Position numbers and translations under genes: made by a program. From positions 1,922,001 to 1,986,000 of the forward strand of contig JARUPY010000189.1 in the NCBI GenBank assembly GCA_029817715.1: 64,000 nucleotides of DNA. Reading direction: 5' to 3'. This document shows, in pieces, positions 10,841 to 23,117 of this stretch. This stretch comes from Melastoma dodecandrum. Taxonomy: Eukaryota > Streptophyta > Magnoliopsida > Myrtales > Melastomataceae. The notes beneath the pieces are model-generated. The model searched no databases and had not been told where the DNA came from. It saw only the letters and a program-made list of their open reading frames with translations. How positions within the stretch are numbered: the stretch's first letter is position 1; every line of letters starts with the position of its first letter.

Positions 10841-11728
10841 ATGTCGATGCTCTTAACGGATGATCATTCGACCGAACGTCCTCCACTCTTTGTAGGACAA
10901 CACTTCTCATATTGGAAAATGAGAATGGAGTTGTTCATTGGAGCAAAAGAAGCCGATTGCTGGCAGATTATGTTGGAAGGAGATCTTGTAATTCCTCCAT
11001 CTAATCCCAGCGACTCTCGGCATGAATTTGAAAGGAAGAGAATTATCTCGCTGAACACTAAAGCGAGGCACTACTTAGTGTGCGCTCTTGCTGGAAATGA
11101 GTTCAATCGCGTCTCTACTTGTAAGACGGCGAAAGAAATGTGGGATAGACTTGTTTTAATCTATGATGGAACAGAACAAGTCAAGGAATCCAAAGTGAAT
11201 GCATTAGTAACTCAATACGAAGCATTCAAGATGAAAAAGGATGAGTCAATAAATCAAATGTTTGATAGACTCACCGAAATCACTAATGCCATGGAATCTC
11301 TTAGCAAGACTATTTCCAATTCTGAGCTAGTCAGAAAAATACTTCGCTCATTGCCTAAAACTTGGGAAGCCAAGAAGACGGCAATTGAAGAAGCTAAAGA
11401 TTTGACGAGCTTAAGTCTTCAACAGCTACTTGGTTCTCTCGTTGCTTACGAAAATGAGAACAAGGTTGCTGAAGATAAGAAGACCAATGTTGTTGCATTT
11501 AAAGGGAGCGTTGAATCCTCCGATGATTCTGAGGATGAAATCTCCTTCATGGCAAGGAAATTTAAGAAGTATTTTCGCAAAAATCGTTTCAATGGAAAAC
11601 GAGATGCTAAAAAGAAGAATACTAAATCACACCAAAGTAAAGGTGGTGTGTGCTATGAGTGCAACAAACCTGGTCATATGCGACTAGATTGCCCACTTCC
11701 AAATGAGAAGGGCAAATCTTCAAAATAA
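10841..11728 (+). CDS. Sirevirus copy 1 gag
   Basis: 295 residues, uninterrupted. The N-terminal half is a copia-type gag (UBN2/DUF4219-like): PPLFVGQHFSYWKMRMELF near residues 15-33, KARHYLVCAL, and TAKEMWDRLVLIYDGTEQVK. A lysine-rich linker leads to a CCHC zinc knuckle, CYECNKPGHMRLDC, near residues 271-284. The gene forms the virus-like particle and binds RNA. A single TAA ends it. The pol frame that follows at 11741 is the same frame, so gag and pol are separated only by one stop, as either a programmed or a mutational break. I infer that the ancestor was a single gag-pol frame. Confidence 0.9.
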   Translation: MSMLLTDDHSTERPPLFVGQHFSYWKMRMELFIGAKEADCWQIMLEGDLVIPPSNPSDSRHEFERKRIISLNTKARHYLVCALAGNEFNRVSTCKTAKEMWDRLVLIYDGTEQVKESKVNALVTQYEAFKMKKDESINQMFDRLTEITNAMESLSKTISNSELVRKILRSLPKTWEAKKTAIEEAKDLTSLSLQQLLGSLVAYENENKVAEDKKTNVVAFKGSVESSDDSEDEISFMARKFKKYFRKNRFNGKRDAKKKNTKSHQSKGGVCYECNKPGHMRLDCPLPNEKGKSSK

Positions 11729-11740
11729 AAGAAAGATGTC

Positions 11741-13954
11741 ATGATGGCATCTTGGAGTGATAGTGATGAGGAATCAGATCAGAATGATGAAACAGCAAAC
11801 ATCAGCTATATGGTGCAAACTGATGCTGAAACTGAGAAGGTAAACACTTTCTCACCCTCTGATCTATCTACTAAAGATATTGAGAATCTTTTCTCAGAAC
11901 TCTATGATAAAATTGAGTCTCTGTCCGCAAATAATAAAGCTCTCAAGAAGGAGAATAAATTCTTGAGTGCTGAGAATGATTCTCTTAAGGAAGAGTTATC
12001 AGCAAAGGCTAAGAAAGCGGTAAAGCAACTTTCTCAATCTAAATTAAATATTGAGGAACTGCAACAACAACTCAGTGCTATGCGCAATAAAACTGATTTA
12101 TGTGTACATGAGAAGCATGATTCCAAAAATGTGAAATATGGGAAATATGTTCCTCCTCACGTTAGGAATGGCGAGTCTCACTATATTATTCAAAGGTTAC
12201 CTAGGCTTTGCTATTATTGTAGAAAGCCAGATCATTTTATCAAAAATTGCCATGTGAGGCGAAATGATATGCTTGGCATTACTTCTAAAGTTGATGGTTC
12301 TATTGTTAAATGGAAGCAACGACTTACTTATGTTCTTTCTTTGTTTCAGGGATGCTTCAAGTCCATCGCTAGGGACCATATATGGTACTTAGATAGTGGC
12401 TGCTCGAGGCACATGTCAGGAGACGTCTCCTTATTCTCCACACTGGTTTTCCAGGATGGTGGTGCTGTCACCTTTGGTGATAATGGAAAAGGGATGGTTA
12501 AAGGAACAGGAACAATTTGCTGTTCTAACTCCCTAACCATTGAAGGAGTTCTTTATGTTAAAGGCCTCCAACACAATTTGATTAGTATTAGTCAATTGTG
12601 TGATAAAGGTTATCATGTTTCTTTCGATGAAAGGACGTGTAACGTTTCACGGGATGGTGTTACTTGCTTCATTGGTGAACGCAAGAAAAACATCTATATC
12701 CTATCTTTTAAGAACGTCTCCGCTGGAGAAAATTGTCTCTTGTCTGTTAAGGACGAGGCTACCTTATGGCATAGAAGGTTGGGACATGCAAACTATGACT
12801 TGCTGTCCAAACTTGCCAGAAAAGATGCTATTAAGGGACTGCCCAAAATTAAGTTTGACAATGACAAGTTTTGTAAAGCTTGTTCAATTGGCAAACAAAC
12901 AAATGTTTCCTTTAAAAGTAAAAATATGATGTCAAGCAAAGCACCGCTTGAATTACTTCATATGGACTTATTTGGTCCAACAAAGACTCAAAGTCTAGGA
13001 GGTAAACGTTATGGATTAGTTGTGGTAGACGACTTCTCCAGATTCACTTGGGTTAAGTTTTTAGCTCACAAAAGTGATACGTTTACAACCTTTGAAACTT
13101 TAGTCAAACAACTTCAAAATGAGAAAGGTGTTTCTCTACGAAGCATAAGAACTGATCATGGTACCGAATTTGAGAACCATGACTTCACGTCATTCTGGGA
13201 AGAATATGGTATTAACCATAATTTCTCTGCTCCATACACTCCACAGCAAAACGGAGTTGTAGAGCGTAAGAATAGAACCTTACAGGACATGGTAAGAACC
13301 ATGTTGCTGGAAAGTGAGGTTGCTAAAAATTTTTGGGCTGAGGCTGTAAGTACAGCATGCTATATCTCAAATCGAATTCACTTAAGGCTTTCCCTAGGGA
13401 AAACACCTTATGAGTTATATAAAGGCAGGAAGCCTAATATTTCGTACTTTCATCCATTTGGAAGTAATTTTTTTATCTTAAGACCCATTAAAGATGGTGT
13501 CGGAAAGTTTGACGCTCGATCTGATGAGGGCATATTCTTAGGATACTCTCTCACGAGCAAAGCATATAGAGTTTTTAATAAAAGAACTCTAACTGTTGAA
13601 GAGTCCATTAATGTTAAAGTTGATGATTCTCCGACACAGAAGGAAGATGCTACGGAAGCAGCAGCACAATCTTCAACAACAGTAACAAATGAAACATCAC
13701 AGCAAACGGTTGCTGATCCGATCGGAAACACTGTAGTAGATGTACAGCAAGTGCCTGCTGCACACACTGAAAATGTTTCTGGTGGTTTCCAGGATATACA
13801 AATAGAGGATCGTGTTCCTCCTTTATATAAAAAAAGACATCCTATTGACCAAGTCATAGGATCAATACATACAGGAGTGCGAACCCAACATACAGCAAGT
13901 ATGTACTGTGAACACTCCGCTTTTATTTCTCAAAAAGGAACCTCAAGGCATTGA
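11741..13954 (+). pseudogene. Sirevirus copy 1 pol, protease-integrase part
   Basis: 737 codons in one open frame. In order: an acidic, coiled segment (to about residue 130); a second knuckle-like CYYCRKPDHFIKNC; the aspartic protease core YLDSGCSRHMSG; the pre-integrase LWHRRLGHANYDLLSKL with a CKAC pair; and the DDE integrase core with DLFGP, DDFSRFTWV, RTDHGTEFEN and the PYTPQQNGVVERKNRTL Glu region. It ends with the GIFLGYS and RVFNKRTLTVEESINV C-terminal motifs. A one-base insertion near 13935 shifts the frame, so a premature TGA at 13952 cuts integrase-reverse transcriptase continuity. The RT half follows in another frame. Confidence 0.85.
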
Positions 13955-15433
13955 TGATGCGCTTGATGATCCAAACTGGATTCTTGCAATGCAAGAGGAA
14001 TTGAATCAATTTGAAAGAAACAAAGTTTGGAGCTTAGTACCTAAACCTAATGATCGTTCCATTATTGGAACAAAATGGGTCTATCGAAATAAGCTTGATG
14101 AGACTGGAAATGTTGTGAGAAACAAAGCCAGACTTGTAGAGAAAGGTTACTCTCAAGAAGAGGGTCTCGATTATGATGAAACGTTCGCTCCTGTGGCGCG
14201 TCTTGAAGCAATACGCTTACTTCTAGAGTATGCTTGCTATAATGACTTCAAGCTATTTCAAATGGATGTGAAAAGCGCATTCCTAAATGGTAATCTAAAA
14301 GAGGAAGTATTTATTGAACAACCTCCGGGATTCACTGATTCAAAATTTCGTAATCATGTCTACAAGCTATCTAAAGCTTTGTACGGACTTAAGCAAGCTC
14401 CGAGAGCATAGTACGAAAAGCTCAGTTCCTTTCTTATAACAAAGGGATATAGACGGGAAAAATAGATACAACCTTGTTTCTCAAGAAACAGGAAGCTGAT
14501 CTTTTAGTCTCTCAAATATATGTGGAAGACATTATATTTGGTTCATCGAATGAACAACTATGCACCGAATTCTCTAACTTTATGAGAGGAGAATTTGAAA
14601 TGAGTCTCATGAGAGAAATCACTTTCTTCCTTAGACTCCAAATTAAGCAAACTGAAGATGGAATTTTTATCCATTAAGAAAAATACAGCAAACAGCTGCT
14701 AAAGAAATTTGAACTTGAGAAGGTTAAATCTTTGTCAACTCCTATTGATAGTAATACCAAAATTGATAAAGATGAAGGTGAAAAAGAAGTTGATTCCAAA
14801 CTATATAGAAGCATGATAAGGTCGTTACTTTATCTTTCTACTTTTAGACCTGATATCATGTTTAGCGTATGTTTATGCGCTAGATATCAGTCTGCTCCAA
14901 AAGAGTCACACCTTGTTGCAGGTAAGAGGATCTTTAGATACCTCGCAGGGACTGTTAGCTTAGGTTTATGGTATCCCAGGGTATCATTACTGGATCCCAT
15001 AGGATATTCAGATGCGGACTATGCTGGATGCCGCATAGATAGAAAAAGTACTTCTGGTACTTGTCAATTATTGGGAAATATGTTAATTTCCTGGTTCTCT
15101 AAGAAGCAGACATCAGTCGCTTTATCCACAGCTGAGGCAGAATACGTTGCAGCAGCCAGTTGCTGTGCTCAGTTATTATGGATGCGACAACAACTTGAAG
15201 ACTATGATCTTCATTTCAACAGTATTCCATTAATGTGTGATAACACAAGTGCAATAAATTTATCACGAAATCCTGTCTATCACTCGAGATCTAAGCATAT
15301 CGAGTTGAGACATCACTTCTTGCGTGATAATGTACAAAGTGGGAAAGTTGAGATTCAGCATATAAATACTAAGCAACAGCTTGCTGATATTCTTACCAAA
15401 CCACTTGATAAGGAAAGGTTTGAATATTTATGA
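13908..15433 (+). pseudogene. Sirevirus copy 1 reverse transcriptase and RNase H, broken
   Basis: Copia RT motifs are clear: [55 protein letters not shown] and [12 protein letters not shown], followed by a TAG where Trp is expected (about 14409). A frameshift follows. The catalytic box reads YVED instead of YVDD (about 14520), a substitution of a metal-binding Asp. A TAA follows after GIFIH. RNase H is intact from 14732 (DADYAGCRIDRKSTSGT, AEAEYVAAAS, HIELRHHFLRD) to the stop at 15433. Each of these lesions separately disables RT. Confidence 0.88.
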
Positions 15434-15660
15434 AGTGAATTAGGGATATGTAATCCCAATATCTGAGATGATAATATTGTCATCTAATTATTTTAAGAAA
15501 TCTTTGATAGGAAAATAAAATTTCCTACGGTGCCATTTCCTTTTTATTTCTTTAAAATATTCTTTAAAAAGGGAACTACCCCTACGGTAAAATCCCTAAC
15601 TTCCTTCTTCTTTTCTTCAACCTCTACCTCCATCCTCCATCTCTTCTTCTCAATCTGATC
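15434..15660 (+). other. Spacer between pol and ORF3
   Basis: A pyrimidine-rich leader (CTTCTTCTTTTCTTCAACC-like) directly precedes the third ORF. It may be the leader of a subgenomic or spliced transcript, by inference. Confidence 0.35.
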
Positions 15661-17351
15661 ATGGCACCCAAATCCGCAAAATCTTCAAAGGGGAAGGGAA
15701 ACCCTAAGAAACGGTCGCAGGCTATGACTGCTTCCGTCTAACAACTCTCCACTGAGGAGAATCTCCCAGTTACTGAGGGGGAGTCTTCGCCACTGCATGC
15801 CCCTGCACTTGTGGTCACTAAGACTAAGGAGACACCTGCTGCTGCTCCTGTTAAGGAAAATGTGGCTTCGGCTGTTGATGCCACTGTTCTTGGCAATTTT
15901 GAAGTTGCTGCGGAGAAAACCCTCGCTATTGAGGAAGAAACCGTTGCACTAGAGGTGGTTACTAAGTCTACACCTGCTGTGTCCGAGTTCTCGGACAAAG
16001 CGGTCACCTCCCTCACTCTAGATCTAGAACTCTCTAATGATGAGAGTAAGGAAAGTGAGGATCTTGATGCTACTCAGTCCGTGGGTGAACAAGACTCTTC
16101 TGCTGAGAAGATCCCTGCTGCGGATGACACTGTGGAGGTAGTTGGCTCTGTTGTACAGAATCCTTCTCCTGTTGGTTCTGCTTTGGGTATCGCTTCTCGA
16201 ACCAGGATGAAGCGACCTTTCGCTGGTCTAAAGGAGGGTATGCACTCTAGCTCTCCTGATTATAAGAACGTGAAAAATACAGATTCTTCTGTGTTTATCC
16301 CTGAGATTGATCAGAATGTTTCTCTGACTGAGTTAAATCGCATTCTTGCTGATGATACAATGCCCAGCCGTAACATGACAAAGTGCAACATTGCTGCATG
16401 CAAGCGCGTTGATTTTAACTAGTTCACTGAACATCAGTTGCACTTTGCTGAGATGTTTGAGAAATTGACCTGGCGGTCTTTCTGCGAGTATGATGGCATA
16501 GGTTCTATCTCTAAAGTCAAGGAATTTTATGCAAACATTACCTTTTATAAAAAGGATTCCCTCATTAAGTACATCAAAGTGCTAGTTGATGATAAAGTCT
16601 TCGTCTTCTCTGTGTTTGATGTTTGCCGAATCTTTAACTCTGATTCCTTCAACAATATGAGGGTGATCAATGAGGGAAAACTAGAGGCTTATCAGACTAT
16701 TAATGATGGTGAGGCTGTTACTGTCAACGGATATTTGCAGAATACTAGGCTGAGCTTCAGCAACAGGATGTTTCATAAGGCAGTAATGTCTTGCTTAGCT
16801 CCTCGTATTGGCAGCATTGATACTGTCATGCCCAGAGAATGGAATCTGATGGTTCATCTCAAGCGAGGTATTCCTGTAAATTTGGGAAGTGTTATTTTTG
16901 GCCACATGGCTTCTTGTGTTCAGGATGAGAACATGGCACTTCCTTTTGCACACGTTATTACTGCACTGCTGTAGCTTTATGGAGAGCAGGTTGTTCCTGT
17001 GAATCAAATGGATACCTGGACTACACAGGTGATTGGTGCTAACTCTATGGCGAGTATGGGCTACCAATATGTTGATGGTGTATTCATCAAGAAACCCACC
17101 AAGCTAGAAATCGCTGCATCTGTTCGTGGCAAGACCACTGCTGAAACTGGCAAACAGCGTCGTGCTAAACGTGAGCGGGAGGCTCATTTGTCAAAGGATG
17201 AGTCCCTTCTTCTTCCAAGGTGCAGAAATTCCTCGCTGAGGAACTCAACTTCACTCGTCGCTCCATTCTTGAGAGGATGGATGCTTTTGCTGAGAGACTT
17301 GGGCGCCTGGAAAAGATGATCCAGACTCTGCTTGAAACTGTTGAGGATTAA
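15661..17351 (+). pseudogene. Sirevirus copy 1 third ORF (position of env-like gene), broken
   Basis: Starts MAPKSAKSSKGKGNPKKRSQ, a basic nucleolar-type N-terminus, then about 200 residues rich in Thr, Ser, Glu and Val (disordered). A globular region follows (SFCEYDGIGSISKVKEFYAN, VFVFSVFDVCRIFN, MPREWNLMVHLKRGIPVNLG, MDTWTTQVIGA) resembling the putative plant transposon protein domain in other elements. It ends with a short coiled coil (ERMDAFAERLGRLEKMI). Stops at about 15739, 16420 and 16972 and a frameshift near 17215 break it. It lies where Sireviruses carry an env-like gene, but no transmembrane segment is visible. The homologue in copy 2 (43140-44853) has the same architecture. Confidence 0.65.
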
Positions 17352-17556
17352 GCCATGCTCTCCACTGAGGATTGAGCTACTCTCCTCTTTATTTTTAAAT
17401 GTCTCTGTTCGTTTGTTCTTGTTTTTGAAACAGTTCGATCTTGCTAGATCGTAATAACTCTTTGCTGCTATGTCAGCTTGTTTTGAATGTCAGCATGTTT
17501 TTGCTGCACTAGCAATGTCGCTACTATTTGCTTTAATCCTTTCTTTTTGATATGAC

Positions 17557-17716
17557 AAAAAGGGGGAGAAAAATAAGTTAAGGGGTTAAGGGGGAGCTTT
17601 CCGAGTTTTCCACTTAACTTAACAAATCAGTGCTAAGCCTTAGGGGGAGTTAGGAGATTATTGGACTCAAGCTGTTTCCCCAAGAAAGGTTTTGTCATCA
17701 TCAAAAAGGGGGAGAA
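17557..17716 (+). promoter_or_regulatory. Multiple polypurine tracts before the 3' LTR
   Basis: AAAAAGGGGGAGAA occurs at 17557-17570 and again at 17703-17716, directly abutting the 3' LTR. Weaker AAGGGGGAG and TAGGGGGAG copies lie at about 17588 and 17641. The LTR-proximal copy is the plus-strand primer. Multicopy tracts are a described Sirevirus trait. Confidence 0.85.
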
Positions 17717-19694
17717 TGTTAACCTGATTTTGATGATGAACTTAAGCAATGCATTACTGATGGTCAGCAGTAGTGTTTCTTGAGTTGCGTGCTTATTCCT
17801 AGTAATGAGCTTGAGCAATGTGTCACTGAATCACAGCTAGTAACCACTATATGTTACAGTGAGTTGTTGCTGTGATATTACGAATATATATTGAAAATAT
17901 GGAAACAAATTTTCAATATCCACGTTTTATTTTGGGTTATCTCAGATCATTCGTCTGAGTGTCCAAATTCATTTAAATGTGGTTTAATAATCTCATTATA
18001 AAGGTTTGGGCAACTAAATATTGTGAGATTATCTTTCCAAGTTTATTTTTAGAAACAAAATATGTTTCTGATATCCTGCAGCAAGGTTACGCTGGAACAG
18101 GATGAAATATTTAATCAAATATTGTTAATTGATCATAATCGACCAGATAAGATTATGATCAGGTTATAAACATTAGAAATAAATTATTTGATTAACATAA
18201 GTGAGGAAAGTTACCGTTGGTACTTACTTCATAGCACAGGGACCGGTCGACCAGACCGTTTCTGAGTCCTGGCTGCCAATTTTGGCAACAAATCTCGAAG
18301 ATTGCCTGGACGTTTTCTGTGCTTTCTTCTCCATTATAATCAGATCAAGGACGACAGATCCAAGTGTCTTTGTGCGTCTGAGTGGTCTGAGTGGTCTAAG
18401 TGGTCTAAGTGAGCTTTGTGCATCGACGAAGAGTGGAAGGTGCTAAGTGTCTCCTAGTTCTTTCTCTTGCAATCTGTGTGTGAGAGTGTCAAGGGGCTTA
18501 GGTCAGATCCTTTGATCGTCGTGAGAGGGACAAGGTGTCCTCAGTGTGTTTAACGAGCGGCTGGCGAATCGTCTGAGGGAAGCTAAGTGAATACCTATGC
18601 TGAATTCAGTAACCAGTTGCTAACCCATCAGCAAGAAGCCGTTCTTATCATGTCTCTTCGCAGGGAAGTCTCGGACCTACGGAGTTTGAGCAGTTAGACA
18701 CGCACTTGCGGGTGCGCACCAGAAGTCTCGTGCCTACAGGTAGAGCAGGACGTGGGAACGCCGCCAGAGTGGAAAGAGGTCCTCCCGAGCACAGGGGTGC
18801 TGTACAGAAGTCTTGAACGCCTGGTGACGGTTAGTAAAGCAGGTTGCGTGGAAGCCAACGGATCGGAAAATTCCACCATAGGCACTGGGTGTGCAGTGCA
18901 GTGAGTCACGGCTGTGGTAACCGTGCACGTCCGAACTGAGTGTAGGACGTATACCCTTTCTTTGTGGTTCTTTGTGGTTCTTCTCTTTGTGGTCTTTGTG
19001 GTGATCTGTGTGATCAACTTCGTGGTTGTCTCTTAAGCAAGTACAGGCTCATCTCCAGGAGAGACAAGATCTGTGTGGAAATCCTCTGCTGAACGACAAG
19101 AGCTGAAGCAATCCTCTACTGTGAAACATAAACGAGCTGCTCTCTGAGAAGTCTTTCTGTCACTGTAAGGATTATTATCTGAGGATTTAATCTCTAACAT
19201 AACGTTGTCCGTGTGCTTTGATAGACAGGCTTACATTTGAGCAACAACGTTCTGTGTGGAATCCATTGAGCTACCAACTGCTGAGGAAAAGCATCATTCT
19301 GCTGGAAACGAGAAGACGTCAACTGAGTGAGGAGCTGATCGTTGCCAGGAGTGATCATCAATTGTACGGAATTCTAAATCTCACTTTGTGAGAACCAAAC
19401 GCCTAGTGCAAGGGCTCTTTGCACCCATTATATTATATAGTGGAATCACCTTGTTGGTGGAAAGTGGATGTAGGTCGATTAAGACCGAACCACTATAAAC
19501 TATTGTGTCCATTACGATCGCGCAACACGCGTACGAAAACCTACTCGACAAAATCGTAACGGTGTCAGCGAAGCAGTTCTCATTCTGAGAAACGCTCTGC
19601 TGACGTACAGTACGCTTCCGCTTACACTGAGAAAAGGGCGAAAAAGTTATAAACACTAATTCACCCCCTCTTAGTGTTCCTGAACGATCCAACA
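17717..19694 (+). repeat. 3' LTR of Sirevirus copy 1
   Basis: 1,978 bp with the same termini as the 5' LTR. It has one more GTGGTCTAA decamer (about 18380-18415) than the 5' copy, a change after insertion or during the last replication. Confidence 0.95.
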
Positions 19695-19699
19695 GTAAG

Positions 19700-22600
19700 C
19701 ACGGTTAAGTGTGTATGCGGGCATGACGAGACTTGTGAGAGGGGCTTGGAACGCCCAAAATCGAAGGTTCTCGGATCGGCTCGAAACATGTATAGGATGA
19801 TAAAGGACGAGAAATGCCCTAAAGTGGGTGTTAGAATTTTGAGTTCGGTCCTAGATCGGGCGTTATGGAGGTTGACGTGGGTCGGGGTCGTGGGTGACGG
19901 CCGCTGGCCCAGGGGGCGATGGCCGTCGACCTTGGCACGCCCAGAACTCAAACTGTGAAGAGAGAGAAACCTGATCAGGGGGCAACCCTAGAGGGACAAC
20001 GGGAAGGCAATCCCAGAGGCTTGATGGGCGACAGTCGTTGTCCCTGGCACGCCCAGACCTCAAACCATGAAGTGAGAGAAAGTCGATCACGGATGCCTTC
20101 GGGAGGGTGATGCGGGGTCGATCAGTGGGCGAAGGCCACCGACTCCGGGCATGCCGGGGATGCCTCGGAGGGCAGTCTTGAGGGTCGTCTCGACCGAAAA
20201 ATGGCCCGACCCGGAATAGAAATTAAACGTCTCGGTGGTCTTGAGGAGGTCATTAGAAAGTGTTTAGTGGGGATTATATTTTTGGGATAAGGTTTGGATC
20301 TTAAGATAATCACGAGCGAAGTTGATCGTGGAAGGGGCATCACGAATTGAGCTGGGGTCGACAGCTGCCGATCCTAAGGGTGACGGACATCGCCCAGAGA
20401 ACGTCCAGGGGGCTTTGGGTCTAGAGGGGGCCTAGGGGAGCCCTGTGGGGGCCCCTGCCCGGAGCAAAGGGGCCCCACCCGAGAACAAATCTCGGCCGTT
20501 GGATTTAGTAAGGGGAAAGCGTGTTGACCCTTGGATGCCTCATTCCACGAATTAATGGAGGCCGTAGGATGAAGAAATGAGGGAGCTTTCGTGACCCTTG
20601 GATCGGTCTTGATTGATCCACTAAGAACGAGAGACATATTCCGTTAAATCGTGGAAGGGGGAAAGATAATAATAAAATATTAGATTGATTGAAATGACGT
20701 GACAAAAAGGCGAAAGAAATGATGAAGGGTTTGAATAAGAGGAACCCCACACGAATGAGGAGGGGGGTTCGGGCTTCCTTGAAGGGGGGATCCGGAATCC
20801 ATTCTCCCCCACAAGAACCCGACGAACACACACCCTCCATGGAGAAAAACCCACGCTCTGGCTTGGACTTGGGGGATAAAGCGGAGAAAACGAGGAAGAA
20901 GAGAGGGAAAATGGGCTGGAAGGGGCGGCACGCAAGAAGGAGAGGAGGACGCAAAATTGGAGGCCCGGATGAGGAGAGCCCGGTGCCGTTTTAGCCAAGG
21001 AACAAGGGCCGGATGGGCAGCCTCGGCGTGCGGAAACACCCTCGAAGGTGGAGGGAGCGAAATCGCGTGGCTTGAGAAGTAACGAGAGGTATAACCCAAC
21101 TCTTCACTTGCGCTTTACTTTAGTTGGGTGGACGGTTAATTTTGATGTGTTTGAGATGAGAGACACGAGAATGGGCGGGTCAAGGGCGCAGCCGAACCAC
21201 GGTGAGAGGGGGAGGCCGTCCGAGACCCAGTTGGTACGATTAAATGGTTGTGCGTCCCGGAACGGCTTGGGATGGAATACGTTACAAAAATAGGAAAAAG
21301 GCAACCACGGAAAGGTGGGAAGGGGGCAACTCGGCCAAGGGGCTGGAAAGAGAGGAGATCTAGGGAGGGTGAGGCAACATGAAGCCCCCCTCAAGATCGG
21401 ACCCATTGTCGCGCTCGTAGAGCGGAACCCGTGAGACGTGTGTCTCGGAATGTACTCGGCCAAGGGCTGGAACCGCGAGGCTTGAACCTTGGAAATTATG
21501 CGGCCTTCAAGGCTTGAAAGAGAGAGGAACCAAGGAGGGTGAAGCAACGTGAAGCTCCCTCAAGGTTGAACCAGTTATAGCACTCGTAGAGCGGAATCCG
21601 CGAGACAAGTGTCTCGGACGGTAAAACGCCTGAAGGGCTGGAAATGCGTGAATGTTTAGGGGCTGAAACATAGCCAAGAAAGACTCTCCCGTGTGCGACA
21701 TGAGGCACAGGAATGATACGCTCGGGGGTGGATGGCAGGTGAGACCGAACCATGAGGTTTCGGTGGAAACGAGCGAAAATGATGCACGATGAGGGGACTG
21801 ATGATGGGCTGCCCCGTATTAAATCGTTATGAGGCCTAAAAGGGTTAAATACAAGCTTGAGAACAAGGCTAACTAAGATTGAAACGAACGGCGGTTATGG
21901 GCACGCCCTAACCCTTTGTGACGTGCGAAAGGGGCATCGATGTGTGGCGGTCCCGTTTCGGGGTGTTGTAAGAATTGGATCATGTAATTCCTAACTTAAA
22001 AAGGACGGGTTAAGGGTTGGGAAAAGAGACCGAATAAGGTTGGATTAAGTGGTGGCGGCGATGGGCACACCGAATGAAGTGCAAATGCCTTTTGCTTCTG
22101 TGTTGTATTCGAACGTGACGCTAATAGTGAACCAACCTACTAGATTCGAATGATAGCCGAAATGCATATACCCCAACTTAAAACGAAAGGCTTGGAGACT
22201 ATGGAGAGGTCAAAGCAAGAATGAAAGGGGGTGGCATGGACGGTGCACACCTTGAGATGACCGACGGTGGGTACACGGAGGAAACGAATGAAACGATGAT
22301 ACAAATTACGGCTCATGAGTGGGCTGCGCTAATTGATGCGAATGAGGAACCAAACCTCTATGTGGTAGATGTGAAAAGGTTTGCTTGGAGAACAAAAGTA
22401 AATGGAAACAAGGTTAACGTGAGATATGTGATGTCCACGAGGTTGGACCCGAATGAACGCTCAAGGGAGCAAGGCCGCGAGTGTAAACCCCGGTATTTGA
22501 CTTAGCCGTGGGGCTGGAAATGCGAGCATGGAGGGGGATTTGCGATGGCATAGTGAGGTCTTTCATCGTGCCGGATGAGCACAGAGCATAACCTCGGGGG

Positions 22601-23117
22601 TGGTTGGGTGGTTGAGCTATACTAAAGTACCCGGTGTGGGTCTAAAAGAAGTACGAAGGGTGAGCCGTTGCGGGCCGCCACTTAAGTACTCTTACGGAGG
22701 TCAGGTCGAAATGTATCGACCCCATAACGGATGGATGAGACCGAACCTGTTGTATTCGGTGAAACGAGCAAAAATGGGGGAACGTTGGTAACGTCGACAA
22801 GTTGCCTCGTGCGCTACAAATGGAGGCTGGAGGGCTGAATCCTCGCCCTTTGAAAGAATGGTTAAAGGCTAAGAAAGGTGGAAAAGAAGGCCGAGAAGGC
22901 TAGACTACTCATGGAAATGCGTGAGAATTCAAAGTGGTGTGGCAGTGCGAAGTGGTACCCGTTACTTGGAAAGATGCGCATAAGTGCCCTTGTGTGGCAC
23001 GGGTGATATACTTAGGCTAAGTCCTAACGTGTTCAAGTCCGTTACAGGGCCTAAAAGTACTCGGACGTTCGCGGAACGGAAGGTTGTAAATAGAACAGAA
23101 TAAGGATCGCATATGTA
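19700..23117. repeat. GC-rich, internally duplicated repetitive DNA, unclassified
   Basis: No coding motif is found although many overlapping short frames are open. A ~170-bp unit is duplicated in tandem (about 21340-21510 and 21512-21665, containing GTAGAGCGGAA and GTGTCTCGGA words). A larger degenerate duplication pairs about 21650-21770 with about 22500-22770 (both with GGGGCTGGAAATGCG-like and GAGACCGAACC words). Before the Sirevirus inserted this DNA was continuous with 8628-8731, which begins TGTAACGGCCCGAC, an LTR-like start. A large old LTR is likely, but no closing end or TSD was found. Confidence 0.45.

Larger units (their letters stand above)
8732..19694 (+). mobile_element. Sirevirus-type Ty1/copia LTR retrotransposon, copy 1 (complete structure)
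   Basis: The element is 10,963 bp. Both LTRs run from TGTT to AACA, and the flanking five bases GTAAG are identical on both sides (8727-8731 and 19695-19699). The order is LTR, initiator-Met-tRNA primer site, gag, protease, integrase, reverse transcriptase, RNase H (copia order), a third ORF, several polypurine tracts, LTR. Repeated AAAGGGGGAGA tracts, an LTR opening with a GATTTTGATGATGA word and an extra ORF after pol are traits of the Sirevirus (SIRE/Maximus) lineage. Pol and the third ORF are broken by stops and frameshifts, so it is non-autonomous now. It inserted into older repetitive DNA. Confidence 0.93.

Noticed and set aside
15661..17351. Calling the third ORF an envelope protein
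   Set aside because: Only its position suggests it; no signal peptide, membrane span or fusion-like segment is visible in either copy.
20500..21550. Several overlapping 80-150 codon frames on the minus strand
   Set aside because: They arise from GC-rich repetitive sequence, show no domain and overlap in multiple frames.
8628..23046. One large LTR with TGTAACGG...CCGTTACA ends around the Sirevirus
   Set aside because: The five bases outside the two ends (CCCTC and GGGCC) do not match, and there is no second LTR copy to confirm it.
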